Origin: Lasioglossum baleicum | Taxonomy: Eukaryota > Arthropoda > Insecta > Hymenoptera > Halictidae | Assembly: GCF_051020765.1 (NCBI RefSeq) | Contig: NW_027469556.1 | Coordinates: 1-64,000 of the forward strand | Length of the DNA stretch: 64,000 nucleotides | Direction: 5' to 3' | Shown here: one piece after another, positions 46,400 to 58,698 of the stretch | How positions within the stretch are numbered: the first letter of the stretch is position 1 | Layout: the number at the start of each line of letters is the position of its first letter | The notes under the pieces: model-generated | Database searches by the model: none | Seen by the model: the letters and a program-made list of their open reading frames with translations, nothing else | What the model was told of the DNA's origin: nothing | Program-made: the position numbers and the translations under genes

Positions 46400-47052
46400 G
46401 GCTAGTCGAGCAAAAACACGTGCGAGAGGATGCATCCCGCAGGCTAGTCGAGCAAAAACACGTGCGAGAGGATGCATCCCGCAGGCTAGTCGAGTAAAAC
46501 ACGTGCGTGAGGATGCATCCCGCAGGCTAGTCGAATAAAAACACGGGCGAGAGGATGCATCCCGCAGGCTAGTCGCGTAAAAACACGTGCGAGAGGATGC
46601 ATCCCGCAGGCTAGTCGAGTAAAAACACGTGCGGGAGGATGCATCCCGCAGGCTAGTCGAGTAAAACACGTGTGAGAGGATGCATCCCGCAGGCTAGTCG
46701 AGCAAAACACGTGCGAGAGGATGCATCCCGCAGGCTAGTCGAGCAAAAACACGTGCGAGAGGATGCATCCCGCAGGCTAGTCGAGCAAAAACACGTGCGA
46801 GAGGATGCATCCCGCAGGCCAGTCGAGTAAAAACACGTGCGAGAGGATGCATCCCGCAGGCTAGTCGAGTAAAAACACGTGCGAGAGGATACATCCCGCA
46901 GGCTAGTCGAGTAAAAACACGTGCGAGAGGATGCATCCCGCAGGCTAGTCGAGTAAAAACACGTGCGAGAGGATGCATCCCGCAGGCTAGTCCAGTAAAA
47001 ACACGTGCGAGAGGATGCATCCCGCAGGCTAGTCGAGTAAAAACACGTGCGA

Positions 47053-47143
47053 GGTTTTGTGGGATGCGCATGCGAAGGTTTTGTGGGATGCGCATGCGCA
47101 GGTTTTTTGGGATGCGCATGCGCAGGTTTTTTGGGATGCGCAT
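47053..47143 (+). repeat. 24-bp block 41, 4 units, GCGAAGG variant
   Basis: Copy of the block at 44985. Confidence 0.95.
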
Positions 47144-47462
47144 GGCTAGTCGAGCAAAAACACGTGCGAGAGGATGCATCCCGCAGGCTAGTCGAGCAAA
47201 AACACGTGCGAGAGGATGCATCCCGCAGGCTAGTCGAGTAAAACACGTGCGTGAGGATGCATCCCGCAGGCTAGTCGAATAAAAACACGTGCGAGAGGAT
47301 ACATCCCGCAGGCTAGTCGAGTAAAAACACGTGCGAGAGGATGCATCCCGCAGGCTAGTCGAGTGAAAACACGTGCGGGAGGATGCATCCCGCAGGCTAG
47401 TCGAGTAAAAACACGTGCGAGAGGATGCATCCCGCCGGCTAGTCGAGTAAAAACACGTGCGA

Positions 47463-47553
47463 GGTTTTGTGGGATGCGTATGCGCAGGTTTTGTGGGATG
47501 CGCATGCGCAGGTTTTTTGGGATGCGCATGCGCAGGTTTTTTGGGACGCGCAT
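47463..47553 (+). repeat. 24-bp block 42, 4 units, ATAGCTAGTGG exit
   Basis: Copy of the block at 45395, except that the first unit has GATGCGTATG rather than GATACGTATG. Confidence 0.95.
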
Positions 47554-47957
47554 AGCTAGTGGAGCAAAAACACGTGCGAGAGGATGCATCCCGCAGGCTA
47601 GTCGAGCAAAAACATGTGCGAGAGGATGCATCCCGCAGGCTAGTCGAGCAAAAACACGTGCGAGAGGATGCATCCCGCAGGCTAGTCGAGCAAAAACACG
47701 TGCGAGAGGATGCATCCCGCAGGCCAGTCGAGTAAAAACACGTGCGAGAGGATGCATCCCGCAGGCTAGTCGAGTAAAAACACGTGCGAGAGGATACATC
47801 CCGCAGGCTAGTCGAGTAAAAACACGTGCGAGAGGATGCATCCCGCAGGCTAGTCGAGTAAAAACACGTGCGAGAGGATGCATCCCGCAGGCTAGTCCAG
47901 TAAAAACACGTGCGAGAGGATGCATCCCGCAGGCTAGTCGAGTAAAAACACGTGCGA

Positions 47958-48048
47958 GGTTTTGTGGGATGCGCATGCGCAGGTTTTGTGGGATGCGCAT
48001 GCGCAGGTTTTTTGGGATGCGCATGCGCAGGTTTTTTGGGATGCGCAT
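47958..48048 (+). repeat. 24-bp block 43, 4 units, GCATAGCTAGTCG exit
   Basis: The exit has GCGCATAGCTAG, shared with 51528 and 52326. It leads into a GTGCGTGAGGATGCGTCCC monomer. Confidence 0.95.
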
Positions 48049-49164
48049 AGCTAGTCGAGCAAAAACACGTGCGTGAGGATGCGTCCCGCAGGCTAGTCGA
48101 ATAAAAACACGTGCGAGAGGATGCATCCCGCAGGCTAGTCGCGTAAAAACACGTGCGAGAGGATGCATCCCGCAGGCTAGTCGAGTAAAAACACGTGCGG
48201 GAGGATGCATCCCGCAGGCTAGTCGAGTAAAAACACGTGCGAGAGCATGCATCCTGCAGGCTAGTCGAGTAAAACACGTGCGTGAGGATGCATCCCGCAG
48301 GCTAGTCGAATAAAAACACGTGCGAGAGGATGCATCCCAAAGGCTAGTCGCGTAAAAACACGTGCGAGAGGATGCATCCCGCAGGCTAGTCGAGTAAAAA
48401 CACGTGCGTGAGGGTGCATCCCGCAGGCTAGTCGAGTAAAAACACGTGCGAGAGGATGCTTCCCGCAGGCTAGTCGAGTAAAAACACGTGCGAGAGGATG
48501 CTTCCCGCAGGCTAGTCGAGTAAAAACACGTGCGAGAGGATGCATCCCGCAGGCTAGTCGAGTAAAAACACGTGCGGGAGGATGCATCCCGCAGGCTAGT
48601 CGAGCAAAAACACGTGCGAGAGGATGCATCCCGCAGGCTAGTCGAGCACAAACACGTGCGGGAGGATGCATCCCGCAGGCTAGTCGAGTAAAACACGTGT
48701 GAGAGGATGCATCCCGCAGGCTAGTCGAGCAAAAACACGTGCGAGAGGATGCATCCCGCAGGCTAGTCGAGCAAAAACACGTGCGAGAGGATGCATCCCG
48801 CAGGCTAGTCGAGTAAAAACACGTGCGACAGGATGCTTCCCGCAGGCTAGTCGAGTAAAAACACGTGCGAGAGGATGCTTCCCGCAGGCTAGTCGAGTAA
48901 AAACACGTGCGAGAGGATGCATCCCGCAGGCTAGTCGAGTAAAAACACGTGCGGGAGGATGCATCCCGCAGGCTAGTCGAGCAAAAACACGTGCGAGAGG
49001 ATGCATCCCGCAGGCTAGTCGAGCAAAAACACGTGCGAGAGGATGCATCCCGCAGGCCAGTCGAGTAAAAACACGTGCGAGAGGATGCATCGCGCAGGCT
49101 AGTCGAGTAAAAACACGTGCGAGAGGATACATCCCGCAGGCTAGTCGAGTAAAAACACGTGCGA

Positions 49165-49255
49165 GGTTTTGTGGGATGCGCATGCGAAGGTTTTGTGGGA
49201 TGCGCATGCGCAGGTTTTTTGGGATGCGCATGCGCAGGTTTTTTGGGATGCGCAT
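49165..49255 (+). repeat. 24-bp block 44, 4 units, GCGAAGG variant
   Basis: Third member of the 44985/47053 lineage. Confidence 0.95.
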
Positions 49256-49574
49256 GGCTAGTCGAGCAAAAACACGTGCGAGAGGATGCATCCCGCAGGC
49301 TAGTCGAGCAAAAACACGTGCGAGAGGATGCATCCCGCAGGCTAGTCGAGTAAAACACGTGCGTGAGGATGCATCCCGCAGGCTAGTCGAATAAAAACAC
49401 GTGCGAGAGGATACATCCCGCAGGCTAGTCGAGTAAAAACACGTGCGAGAGGATGCATCCCGCAGGCTAGTCGAGTGAAAACACGTGCGGGAGGATGCAT
49501 CCCGCAGGCTAGTCGAGTAAAAACACGTGCGAGAGGATGCATCCCGCCGGCTAGTCGAGTAAAAACACGTGCGA

Positions 49575-49665
49575 GGTTTTGTGGGATGCGTATGCGCAGG
49601 TTTTGTGGGATGCGCATGCGCAGGTTTTTTGGGATGCGCATGCGCAGGTTTTTTGGGACGCGCAT
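49575..49665 (+). repeat. 24-bp block 45, 4 units, ATAGCTAGTGG exit
   Basis: Third member of the 45395/47463 lineage. Confidence 0.95.
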
Positions 49666-50740
49666 AGCTAGTGGAGCAAAAACACGTGCGAGAGGATGCA
49701 TCCCGCAGGCTAGTCGAGCAAAAACATGTGCGAGAGGATGCATCCCGCAGGCTAGTCCAGTAAAAACACGTGCGAGAGGATGCATCCCGCCGGCTAGTCG
49801 AGTAAAAACACGTGCGAGAGCATGCATCCCGCAGGCTGGTCGCGTAAAAACACGTGCGAGAGGATGCATCCCGCAGGCTAGTCGAGTAATAACACGTGCG
49901 AGAGGGTGCATCCCGCAGGCTAGTCGAGTAAAAACATGTGCGAGAGGATGCATCCCGCAGGCTAGTCCAGTAAAAACACGTGCGAGAGGATGCATCCCGC
50001 CGGCTAGTCGAGTAAAAACACGTGCGAGAGCATGCATCCCGCAGGCTAGTCGCGTAAAAACACGTGCGAGAGGATGCATCCCGCAGGCTAATCGAGAAAA
50101 AACACGTGCGGGAGGATGCATCCCGCAGGCTAGTCGAGTAAAAACACGTGCGAGAGGATGCTTCCCGCAGGCTAGTCGAGTAAAAACACGTGCGAGAGGA
50201 TGCATCCCGCAGGCTAGTCGAGTAAAAACACGTGCGAGAGGATGCATCCCGCAGGCTAGTCGAGTAAAAACACGTACGAGAAGATGCATCCCGCAGGCTA
50301 GTCCAGTAAAAACACGTGCGAGAGGATGCATCCCGCAGGCTAGTCGAGTAAAAACACGTGCGGGAGGATGCATCCCGCAGGCTAGTCGAGCAAAAACACG
50401 TGCGAGAGGATGCATCCCGCAGGCTAGTCGAGCAAAAACACGTGCGAGAGGATGCATCCCGCTGGCTAGTCGAGCAAAAACACGTGCGAGAGGATGCATC
50501 CCGCAGGCTAGTCGAGTGAAAACACGTGCGGGAGGATGCATCCCGCAGGCTAGTCGAGTAAAAACACGTGCGAGAGGATGCATCCTGCAGGCTAGTCGAG
50601 TAAAACACGTGCGAGAGGATGCATCCCGCAGGCTAGTCGAGCAAAAACACGTGCGAGAGGATGCATCCCGCAGGCTAGTCGAGCAAAAACACGTGCGAGA
50701 GGATGCATCCCGCAGGCTAGTCGAGCAAAAACACGTGCGA

Positions 50741-50831
50741 GGTTTTGTGGGATGCGCATGCGCAGGTTTTGTGGGATGCGCATGCGCAGGTTTTTTGGGA
50801 TGCGCATGCGCAGGTTTTTTGGGATGCGCAT
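50741..50831 (+). repeat. 24-bp block 46, 4 units
   Basis: Canonical, entered from C-type monomers. The neighbourhood resembles that of the block at 43084. Confidence 0.95.
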
Positions 50832-51527
50832 GGCTAGTCGAGCAAAAACACGTGCGAGAGGATGCATCCCGCAGGCTAGTCGAGCAAAAACACGTGCGAG
50901 AGGATGCATCCCGCAGGCTAGTCGAGTAAAACACGTGCGTGAGGATGCATCCCGCAGGCTAGTCGAATAAAAACAGGGGCGAGAGGATGCATCCCGCAGG
51001 CTAGTCGCGTAAAAACACGTGCGAGAGGATGCATCCCGCAGGCTAGTCGAGTAAAAACACGTGCGGGAGGATGCATCCCGCAGGCTAGTCGAGTAAAACA
51101 CGTGCGAGAGGATGTATCCCGCAGGCTAGTCGAGCAAAAACACGTGCGAGAGGATGCATCCCGCAGGCTAGTCGAGCAAAAACACGTGCGAGAGGATGCA
51201 TCCCGCAGGCTAGTCGAGTAAAAACACGTGCGAGAGGATGCTTCCCGCAGGCTAGTCGAGTAAAAACACGTGCGAGAGGATGCTTCCCGCAGGCTAGTCG
51301 AGTAAAAACACGTGCGAGAGGATGCATCCCGCAGGCTAGTCGAGTAAAAACACGTGCGGGAGGATGCATCCCGCAGGCTAGTCGAGCAAAAACACGTGCG
51401 AGAGGATGCATCCCGCAGGCTAGTCGAGTAAAAACACGTGCGAGAGGATGCATCCCGCAGGCTAGTCCAGTAAAAACACGTGCGAGAGGATGCATCCCGC
51501 AGGCTAGTCGAGTAAAAACACGTGCGA

Positions 51528-51586
51528 GGGATGCGCATGCGCAGGTTTTTTGGGATGCGCATGCGCAGGTTTTTTGGGATGCGCAT
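51528..51586 (+). repeat. 24-bp block 47, deletion-bearing
   Basis: The entry reads GTGCGAGGGATGCGCATG. The T-rich part of the first unit is missing, so GGGATGCGCATGCGCA (16 bp) abuts the monomer directly and two T6 units follow. This is the only block of the 59 with a truncated first unit. Confidence 0.93.
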
Positions 51587-52325
51587 AGCTAGTCGAGCAA
51601 AAACACGTGCGAGAGGATGCATCCCGCAGGCTAGTCGCGTAAAAACACGTGCGAGAGGATGCATCCCGCAGGCTAGTCGAGTAAAACACGTGCGTGAGGA
51701 TGCATCCCGCAGGCTAGTCGAATAAAAACACGTGCGAGAGGATGCATCCCAAAGGCTAGTCGCGTAAAAACACGTGCGAGAGGATGCATCCCGCAGGCTA
51801 GTCGAGTAAAAACACGTGCGTGAGGGTGCATCCCGCAGGCTAGTCGAGTAAAAACACGTGCGAGAGGATGCTTCCCGCAGGCTAGTCGAGTAAAAACACG
51901 TGCGAGAGGATGCTTCCCGCAGGCTAGTCGAGTAAAAACACGTGCGAGAGGATGCATCCCGCAGGCTAGTCGAGTAAAAACACGTGCGGGAGGATGCATC
52001 CCGCAGGCTAGTCGAGCAAAAACACGTGCGAGAGGATGCATCCCGCAGGCTAGTCGAGCACAAACACGTGCGAGAGGATGCATCCCGCAGGCCACTCGAG
52101 TAAAAACACGTGCGAGAGGATGCATCCCGCAGGCTAGTCGAGTAAAAACACGTGCGAGAGGATACATCCCGCAGGCTAGTCGAGTAAAAACACGTGCGAG
52201 AGGATGCATCCCGCAGGCTAGTCGAGTAAAAACACGTGCGAGAGGATGCATCCCGCAGGCTAGTCCAGTAAAAACACGTGCGAGAGGATGCATCCCGCAG
52301 GCTAGTCGAGTAAAAACACGTGCGA

Positions 52326-52417
52326 GGTTTTTGTGGGATGCGCATGCGCAGGTTTTGTGGGATGCGCATGCGCAGGTTTTTTGGGATGCGCATGCGCAGG
52401 TTTTTTGGGATGCGCAT
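52326..52417 (+). repeat. 24-bp block 48, 4 units with one extra T
   Basis: The first unit is GGTTTTTGTGGG (25 bp), so the block is 92 bp and no longer a multiple of three with its monomer. It is the only such length change that I found in a block. Confidence 0.93.
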
Positions 52418-53185
52418 AGCTAGTCGAGCAAAAACACGTGCGAGAGGATGCATCCCGCAGGCTAGTCGCGTAAAAACACGTGCGAGAGGATGCATCCCGC
52501 AGGCTAGTCGAGTAAAACACGTGCGTGAGGATGCGTCCCGCAGGCTAGTCGAAGAAAAACACGTGCGAGAGGATGCATCCCGCAGGCTAGTCGCGTAAAA
52601 ACACGTGCGAGAGGATGCATCCCGCAGGCTAGTCGAGTAAAAACACGTGCGGGAGGATGCATCCCGCAGGCTAGTCGAGTAAAAACACGTGCGAGAGGAT
52701 GCATCCTGCAGGCTAGTCGAGTAAAACACGTGCGTGAGGATGCATCCCGCAGGCTAGTCGAATAAAAACACGTGCGAGAGGATGCATCCCGCAGGCTAGT
52801 CGCGTAAAAACACGTGCGAGAAGATGCATCCCGCAGGCTAGTCGAGTAAAAACACGTGCGTGAGGGTGCATCCCGCAGGCTAGTCGAGTAAAAACACGTG
52901 CGAGAGGATGCATCCCGCAGGCAAGTCCAGTAAAAACACGTGCGAGAGGATGCATCCCGCCGGCTAGTCGAGTAAAAACACGTGCGAGAGGATGCATCCC
53001 GCAGGCTAGTCGAGTAAAAACACGTGCGAGAGGGTGCATCCCGCAGGCTAGTCGAGTAAAAACACGTGCGAGAGGATGCATCCCGCAGGCTAGTCCAGTA
53101 AAAACACGTGCGAGAGGATGCATCCCGCAGGCTAGTCGAGTAAAAACACGTGCGGGAGGATGCATCCCGCAGGCTAGTCGAGCAA

Positions 53186-54215
53186 AAACACGTGCGAGAC
53201 GATGCATCCCGCAGTCTAGTCGAGTAAAAACACGTGCGAGGGGATGCATCCTGCAGGCTAGTCGAGTAAAACACGTGCGAGAGGATGCATCCCGCAGGCT
53301 AGTCGAGCAAAAACACGTGCGAGAGGATGCATCCCGCAGGCTAGTCGAGCAAAAACACGTGCGAGAGGATGCATCCCGCAGGCTAGTCGAGTAAAAACAC
53401 GTGCGAGAGGATGCTTCCCGCAGGCTAGTCGAGTAAAAACACGTGCGAGAGGATGCTTCCCGCAGGCTAGTCGAGTAAAAACACGTGCGAGAGGATGCAT
53501 CCCGCAGGCTAGTCGAGTAAAAACACGTGCAAGAGGATGCTTCCCGCAGGCTAGTCGAGTAAAAACACGTGCGAGAGGATGCTTCCCGCAGGCTAGTCGA
53601 GTAAAAACACGTGCGAGAGGATGCATCCCGCAGGCTAGTCGAGTAAAAACACGTGCGAGAGGATGCATCCCGCAGGCTAGTCGAGTAAAAACACGTGCGA
53701 GAGGATGCATCCCGCAGGCTAGTCCAGTAAAAACACGTGCGAGAGGATGCATCCCGCAGGCTAGTCGAGTAAAAACACGTGCGAGGTTTTGTGGGATGCG
53801 CATGCGCAGGTATTTTGGGATGCGCATGCGCAGGTTTTTTGTGATGCGCATGGCTAGTCGAGCAAAAACACGTGCGAGAGGATGCATCCCGCAGGCCAGT
53901 CGAGTAAAAACACGTGCGAGAGGATGCTTCCCGCAGGCTAGTCGAGTAAAAACACGTGCGAGAGGATGCTTCCCGCAGGCTAGTCGAGTAAAAACACGTG
54001 CGAGAGGATGCATCCCGCAGGCTAGTCGAGTAAAAACACGTGCGGGAGGATGCATCCCGCAGGCTAGTCGAGCAAAAACACGTGCGAGAGGATGCATCCC
54101 GCAGGCTAATCGAGCAAAAACACGTGCGAGAGGATGCATCCCGCAGGCCAGTCGAGTAAAAACACGTGCGAGAGGATGCATCCCGCAGGCTAGTCGAGTA
54201 AAAACACGTGCGAGA
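53186..54215 (+). repeat. 2,771-bp shifted segment, copy 1
   Basis: It matches 55957-56986. Shared features are GCAGTCTAG, GAGGGGATGCATCCTGCAGG, the 4-A monomer (53274/56045), two GATGCTTCCC pairs and the GGTATTTTGGG block. Related versions of the block context recur near 58.6, 60.7 and 63.6 kb. The shift equals one 93-bp and one 117-bp composite, one 41-mer and 60 42-mers. Confidence 0.85.
53785..53851 (+). repeat. 24-bp block 49, 3 units, GGTATTTT variant
   Basis: Units are GTG-type, GGTATTTTGGG, then T6 with a private GTGATGCGCAT change. Confidence 0.95.
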
Positions 54216-54339
54216 GGGTGCATCCCGCAGGCTAGTCGAGTAAAAACACGTGCGAGAGGATGCATCCCGCAGGCAAGTCCAGTAAAAACACGTGCGAGAG
54301 GATGCATCCCGCCGGCTAGTCGAGTAAAAACACGTGCGA

Positions 54340-54430
54340 GGTTTTGTGGGATGCGTATGCGCAGGTTTTGTGGGATGCGCATGCGCAGGTTTTTTGGGAT
54401 GCGCATGCGCAGGTTTTTTGGGACGCGCAT
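54340..54430 (+). repeat. 24-bp block 50, 4 units, ATAGCTAGTGG exit
   Basis: Fourth member of the 45395 lineage, now embedded in the right-hand domain. Confidence 0.95.
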
Positions 54431-55956
54431 AGCTAGTGGAGCAAAAACACGTGCGAGAGGATGCATCCCGCAGGCTAGTAGAGCAAAAACACGTGCGAGA
54501 GGATGCATCCCGCAGGCTAGTCGAGTAAAAACACGTGCGAGAGGATACATCCCGCAGGCTAGTCGAGTAAAAACACGTGCGAGAGGATGCATCCCGCAGG
54601 CTAGTCGAGTAAAAAGACGTGCGAGAGGATGCATCCCGCAGGCTAGTCGAGTAAAAACACGTGCGAGAGGATGCATCCCGCAGGCTAGTCGCGTAAAAAC
54701 ACGTGCGAGAGGATGCATCCCGCAGGCTAGTCGAGTAAAAACACGTGCGAGAGGATGCATCCCGCAGGCTAGTCGAGTAAAAACACGTGCGAGAGGATAC
54801 ATCCCGCAGGCTAGTCGAGTAAAAACACGTGCGAGAAGATGCATCCCGCAGGCTAGTCGAGTAAAAAGACGTGCGAGAGGATGCATCCCGCAGGCTAGTC
54901 GAGTAAAAACACGTGCGAGAGGATGCATCCCGCAGGCTAGTCGCGTAAAAACACGTGCGAGAGGATGCATCCCGCAGGCTAGTCGAGTAAAAACACGTGC
55001 GAGAGGATGCATCCCGCAGGCTAGTCGAGTAAAAACACGTGCGAGAGGATGCATCCCGCAGGCTAGTGGAGCAAAAACACGTGCGAGAGGATGCATCCCG
55101 CAGGCTAGTAGAGCAAAAACACGTGCGAGAGGATGCATCCCGCAGGCTAGTCGAGTAAAAACACGTGCGAGAGGATACATCCCGCAGGCTAGTCCAGTAA
55201 AAACACGTGCGAGAGGATGCATCCCGCAGGCTAGTCGAGTAAAAAGACGTGCGAGAGGATGCATCCCGCAGGCTAGTCGAGTAAAAACACGTGCGAGAGG
55301 ATGCATCCCGCAGGCTAGTCGCGTAAAAACACGTGCGAGAGGATGCATCCCGCAGGCTAGTCGAGTAAAAACACGTGCGAGAGGATGCATCCCGCAGGCT
55401 AGTCGAGTAAAAACACGTGCGAGAGGATACATCCCGCAGGCTAGTCGAGTAAAAACACGTGCGAGAGGATGCATCCCGCAGGCTAGTCGAGTAAAAAGAC
55501 GTGCGAGAGGATGCATCCCGCAGGCTAGTCGAGTAAAAACACGTGCGAGAGGATGCATCCCGCAGGCTAGTCGCGTAAAAACACGTGCGAGAGGATGCAT
55601 CCCGCAGGCTAGTCGAGTAAAAACACGTGCGAGAGGATGCATCCCGCAGGCTAGTCGAGTAAAAACACGTGCGAGAGGATGCATCCCGCAGGCTAGTCCA
55701 GTAAAAACACGTGCGTGAGGATGCATCCCGCCGGCTAGTCGAGTAAAAACACGTGCGAGAGGATGCATCCCGCAGGCTAGTCGAGTAAAAACACGTGCGA
55801 GAGGATGCATCCCGCAGGCTAGTCGAGTAAAAACACGTGCGAGAGGATGCATCCCGCAGGCTAGTCGAGTAAAAACACGTGCGAGATCATGCATCCCGCA
55901 GGCTAGTCGAGTAAAAACACGTGCGAGAGGATACATCCCGCAGGCTAGTCGAGTAA

Positions 55957-56986
55957 AAACACGTGCGAGAGGATGCATCCCGCAGTCTAGTCGAGTAAAA
56001 ACACGTGCGAGGGGATGCATCCTGCAGGCTAGTCGAGTAAAACACGTGCGAGAGGATGCATCCCGCAGGCTAGTCGAGCAAAAACACGTGCGAGAGGATG
56101 CATCCCGCAGGCTAGTCGAGCAAAAACACGTGCGAGAGGATGCATCCCGCAGGCTAGTCGAGTAAAAACACGTGCGAGAGGATGCTTCCCGCAGGCTAGT
56201 CGAGTAAAAACACGTGCGAGAGGATGCTTCCCGCAGGCTAGTCGAGTAAAAACACGTGCGAGAGGATGCATCCCGCAGGCTAGTCGAGTAAAAACACGTG
56301 CAAGAGGATGCTTCCCGCAGGCTAGTCGAGTAAAAACACGTGCGAGAGGATGCTTCCCGCAGGCTAGTCGAGTAAAAACACGTGCGAGAGGATGCATCCC
56401 GCAGGCTAGTCGAGTAAAAACACGTGCGAGAGGATGCATCCCGCAGGCTAGTCGAGTAAAAACACGTGCGAGAGGATGCATCCCGCAGGCTAGTCCAGTA
56501 AAAACACGTGCGAGAGGATGCATCCCGCAGGCTAGTCGAGTAAAAACACGTGCGAGGTTTTGTGGGATGCGCATGCGCAGGTATTTTGGGATGCGCATGC
56601 GCAGGTTTTTTGGGATGCGCATGGCTAGTCGAGCAAAAACACGTGCGAGAGGATGCATCCCGCAGGCTAGTCGAGTAAAAACACGTGCGAGAGGATGCTT
56701 CCCGCAGGCTAGTCGAGTAAAAACACGTGCGAGAGGATGCTTCCCGCAGGCTAGTCGAGTAAAAACACGTGCGAGAGGATGCATCCCGCAGGCTAGTCGA
56801 GTAAAAACACGTGCGGGAGGATGCATCCCGCAGGCTAGTCGAGCAAAAACACGTGCGAGAGGATGCATCCCGCAGGCTAGTCGAGCAAAAACACGTGCGA
56901 GAGGATGCATCCCGCAGGCCAGTCGAGTAAAAACACGTGCGAGAGGATGCATCCCGCAGGCTAGTCGAGTAAAAACACGTGCGAGA
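55957..56986 (+). repeat. 2,771-bp shifted segment, copy 2
   Basis: Differences from copy 1 include GGCTAG for GGCCAG after the block, GTCGAG for AATCGAG in a C-type monomer, and GAGGCTACATC against GAGGGTGCATC at the right limit. Confidence 0.85.
56556..56622 (+). repeat. 24-bp block 51, 3 units, GGTATTTT variant
   Basis: Copy of the block at 53785, without the GTGATG change. Confidence 0.95.
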
Positions 56987-57152
56987 GGCTACATCCCGCA
57001 GGCTAGTCGAGTAAAAACACGTGCGAGAGGATGCATCCCGCAGACTAGTCGAGTAAAAACACGAGCGAGAGGATGCATCCCGCAGGCTAGTCCAGTAAAA
57101 ACACGTGCGAGAGGATGCATCCCGCAGGCTAGTCGAGTAAAAACACGTGCGA

Positions 57153-57219
57153 GGTTTTGTGGGATGCGCATGCGCAGGTTTTGTGGGATGCGCATGCGCA
57201 GGTTTTTTGGGATGCGCAT
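57153..57219 (+). repeat. 24-bp block 52, 3 units
   Basis: Two GTG-type units and a partial T6 unit. The exit monomer has GTGCAAGAGG, a CpG-to-CpA change. Confidence 0.95.
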
Positions 57220-58631
57220 GGCTAGTCGAGCAAAAACACGTGCAAGAGGATGCATCCCGCAGGCTAGTCGCGTAAAAACACGTGCGAGAGGATGCATCCC
57301 GCAGGCTAGTCGAGTAAAAACACGTGCGAGAGGGTGCATCCCGCAGGCTAGTCGAGTAAAAACACGTGCGAGAGGATGCATCCCGCAGGCTAGTCGAGTA
57401 AAAACACGTGCGAGAGGGTGCATCCCGCAGGCTAGTCGAGTAAAAACACGTGCGAGAGGATGCATCCCGCCGGCTAGTCGAGTAAAAACACGTGCGAGAG
57501 GATGCATCCCGCAGGCTAGTCGCGTAAAAACACGTGCGAGAGGATGCATCCCGCAGGCTAGTCGAGTAAAAACACGTGCGGGAGGATGCATCCCGCAGGC
57601 TAGTCGAGTAAAAACACGTGCGAGAGGATGCTTCCCGCAGGCTAGTCGAGCAAAAACACGTGCGAGAGGATGCATCCCGCAGGCTAGTCGAGCAAAAACA
57701 CGTGCGAGAGGATGCATCCCGCAGGCTAGTCGAGCAAAAACACGTGCGAGAGGATGCATCCCGCAGGCTAGTCGAGCAAAAACACGTGCGAGATCATGCA
57801 TCCCGCAGGATAGTCGAGTAAAAACACGTGCGAGAGGATACATCCCGCAGGCTAGTCGAGTAAAAACACGTGCGAGAGGATGCATCCCGCAGGCTAGTCG
57901 AGTAAAAACACGTGCGAGAGGATGCTTCCCGCAGGCTAGTCGAGTAAAAACACGTGCGAGAGGATGCTTCCCGCAGGCTAGTCGAGTAAAAACACGTGCG
58001 AGAGGATGCATCCCGCAGGCTAGTCGAGTAAAAACACGTGCAAGAGGATGCTTCCCGCAGGCTAGTCGAGTAAAAACACGTGCGAGAGGATGCTTCCCGC
58101 AGGCTAGTCGAGTAAAAACACGTGCGAGAGGATGCATCCCGCAGGCTAGTCGAGCAAAAACACGTGCGAGAGGATGCATCCCGCAGGCTAGTCGAGCAAA
58201 AACACGTGCGAGAGGATGCATCCCGCAGGCTAGTCGAGTAAAAACACGTGCGAGAGGATGCTTCCCGCAGGCTAGTCGAGTAAAAACACGTGCGAGAGGA
58301 TGCTTCCCGCAGGCTAGTCGAGTAAAAACACGTGCGAGAGGATGCATCCCGCAGGCTAGTCGAGTAAAAACACGTGCAAGAGGATGCTTCCCGCAGGCTA
58401 GTCGAGTAAAAACACGTGCGAGAGGATGCTTCCCGCAGGCTAGTCGAGTAAAAACACGTGCGAGAGGATGCATCCCGCAGGCTAGTCGAGTAAAAACACG
58501 TGCGAGAGGATGCATCCCGCAGGCTAGTCGAGTAAAAACACGTGCGAGAGGATGCATCCCGCAGGCTAGTCCAGTAAAAACACGTGCGAGAGGATGCATC
58601 CCGCAGGCTAGTCGAGTAAAAACACGTGCGA

Positions 58632-58698
58632 GGTTTTGTGGGATGCGCATGCGCAGGTATTTTGGGATGCGCATGCGCAGGTTTTTTGGGATGCGCAT
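58632..58698 (+). repeat. 24-bp block 53, 3 units, GGTATTTT variant
   Basis: Lies 2,076 bp from the block at 56556. Confidence 0.95.

Larger units (their letters stand above)
1392..52520 (+). repeat. Marker monomer B: 4-A monomer two monomers after a 24-bp block
   Basis: After most 4-unit canonical blocks come two further C-type monomers and then a 41-bp monomer with GTGAGG. On the left the next monomer starts GTGAGGAAGC (1400, 18017, 19106, 19978, 23358, 26234, 29171, 30085, 33903, 34817, 38939, 42363). From 43277 it is GTGAGGATGC followed by GTCGAATAAAA (43277, 44223, 45178, 46502, 47246, 48277, 49358, 50934, 51689, 52520). The switch marks a subfamily boundary near 42.4-43.3 kb. Four sites (19106, 38939, 42363 and 48277) lack the block immediately before. 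Confidence 0.8.
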
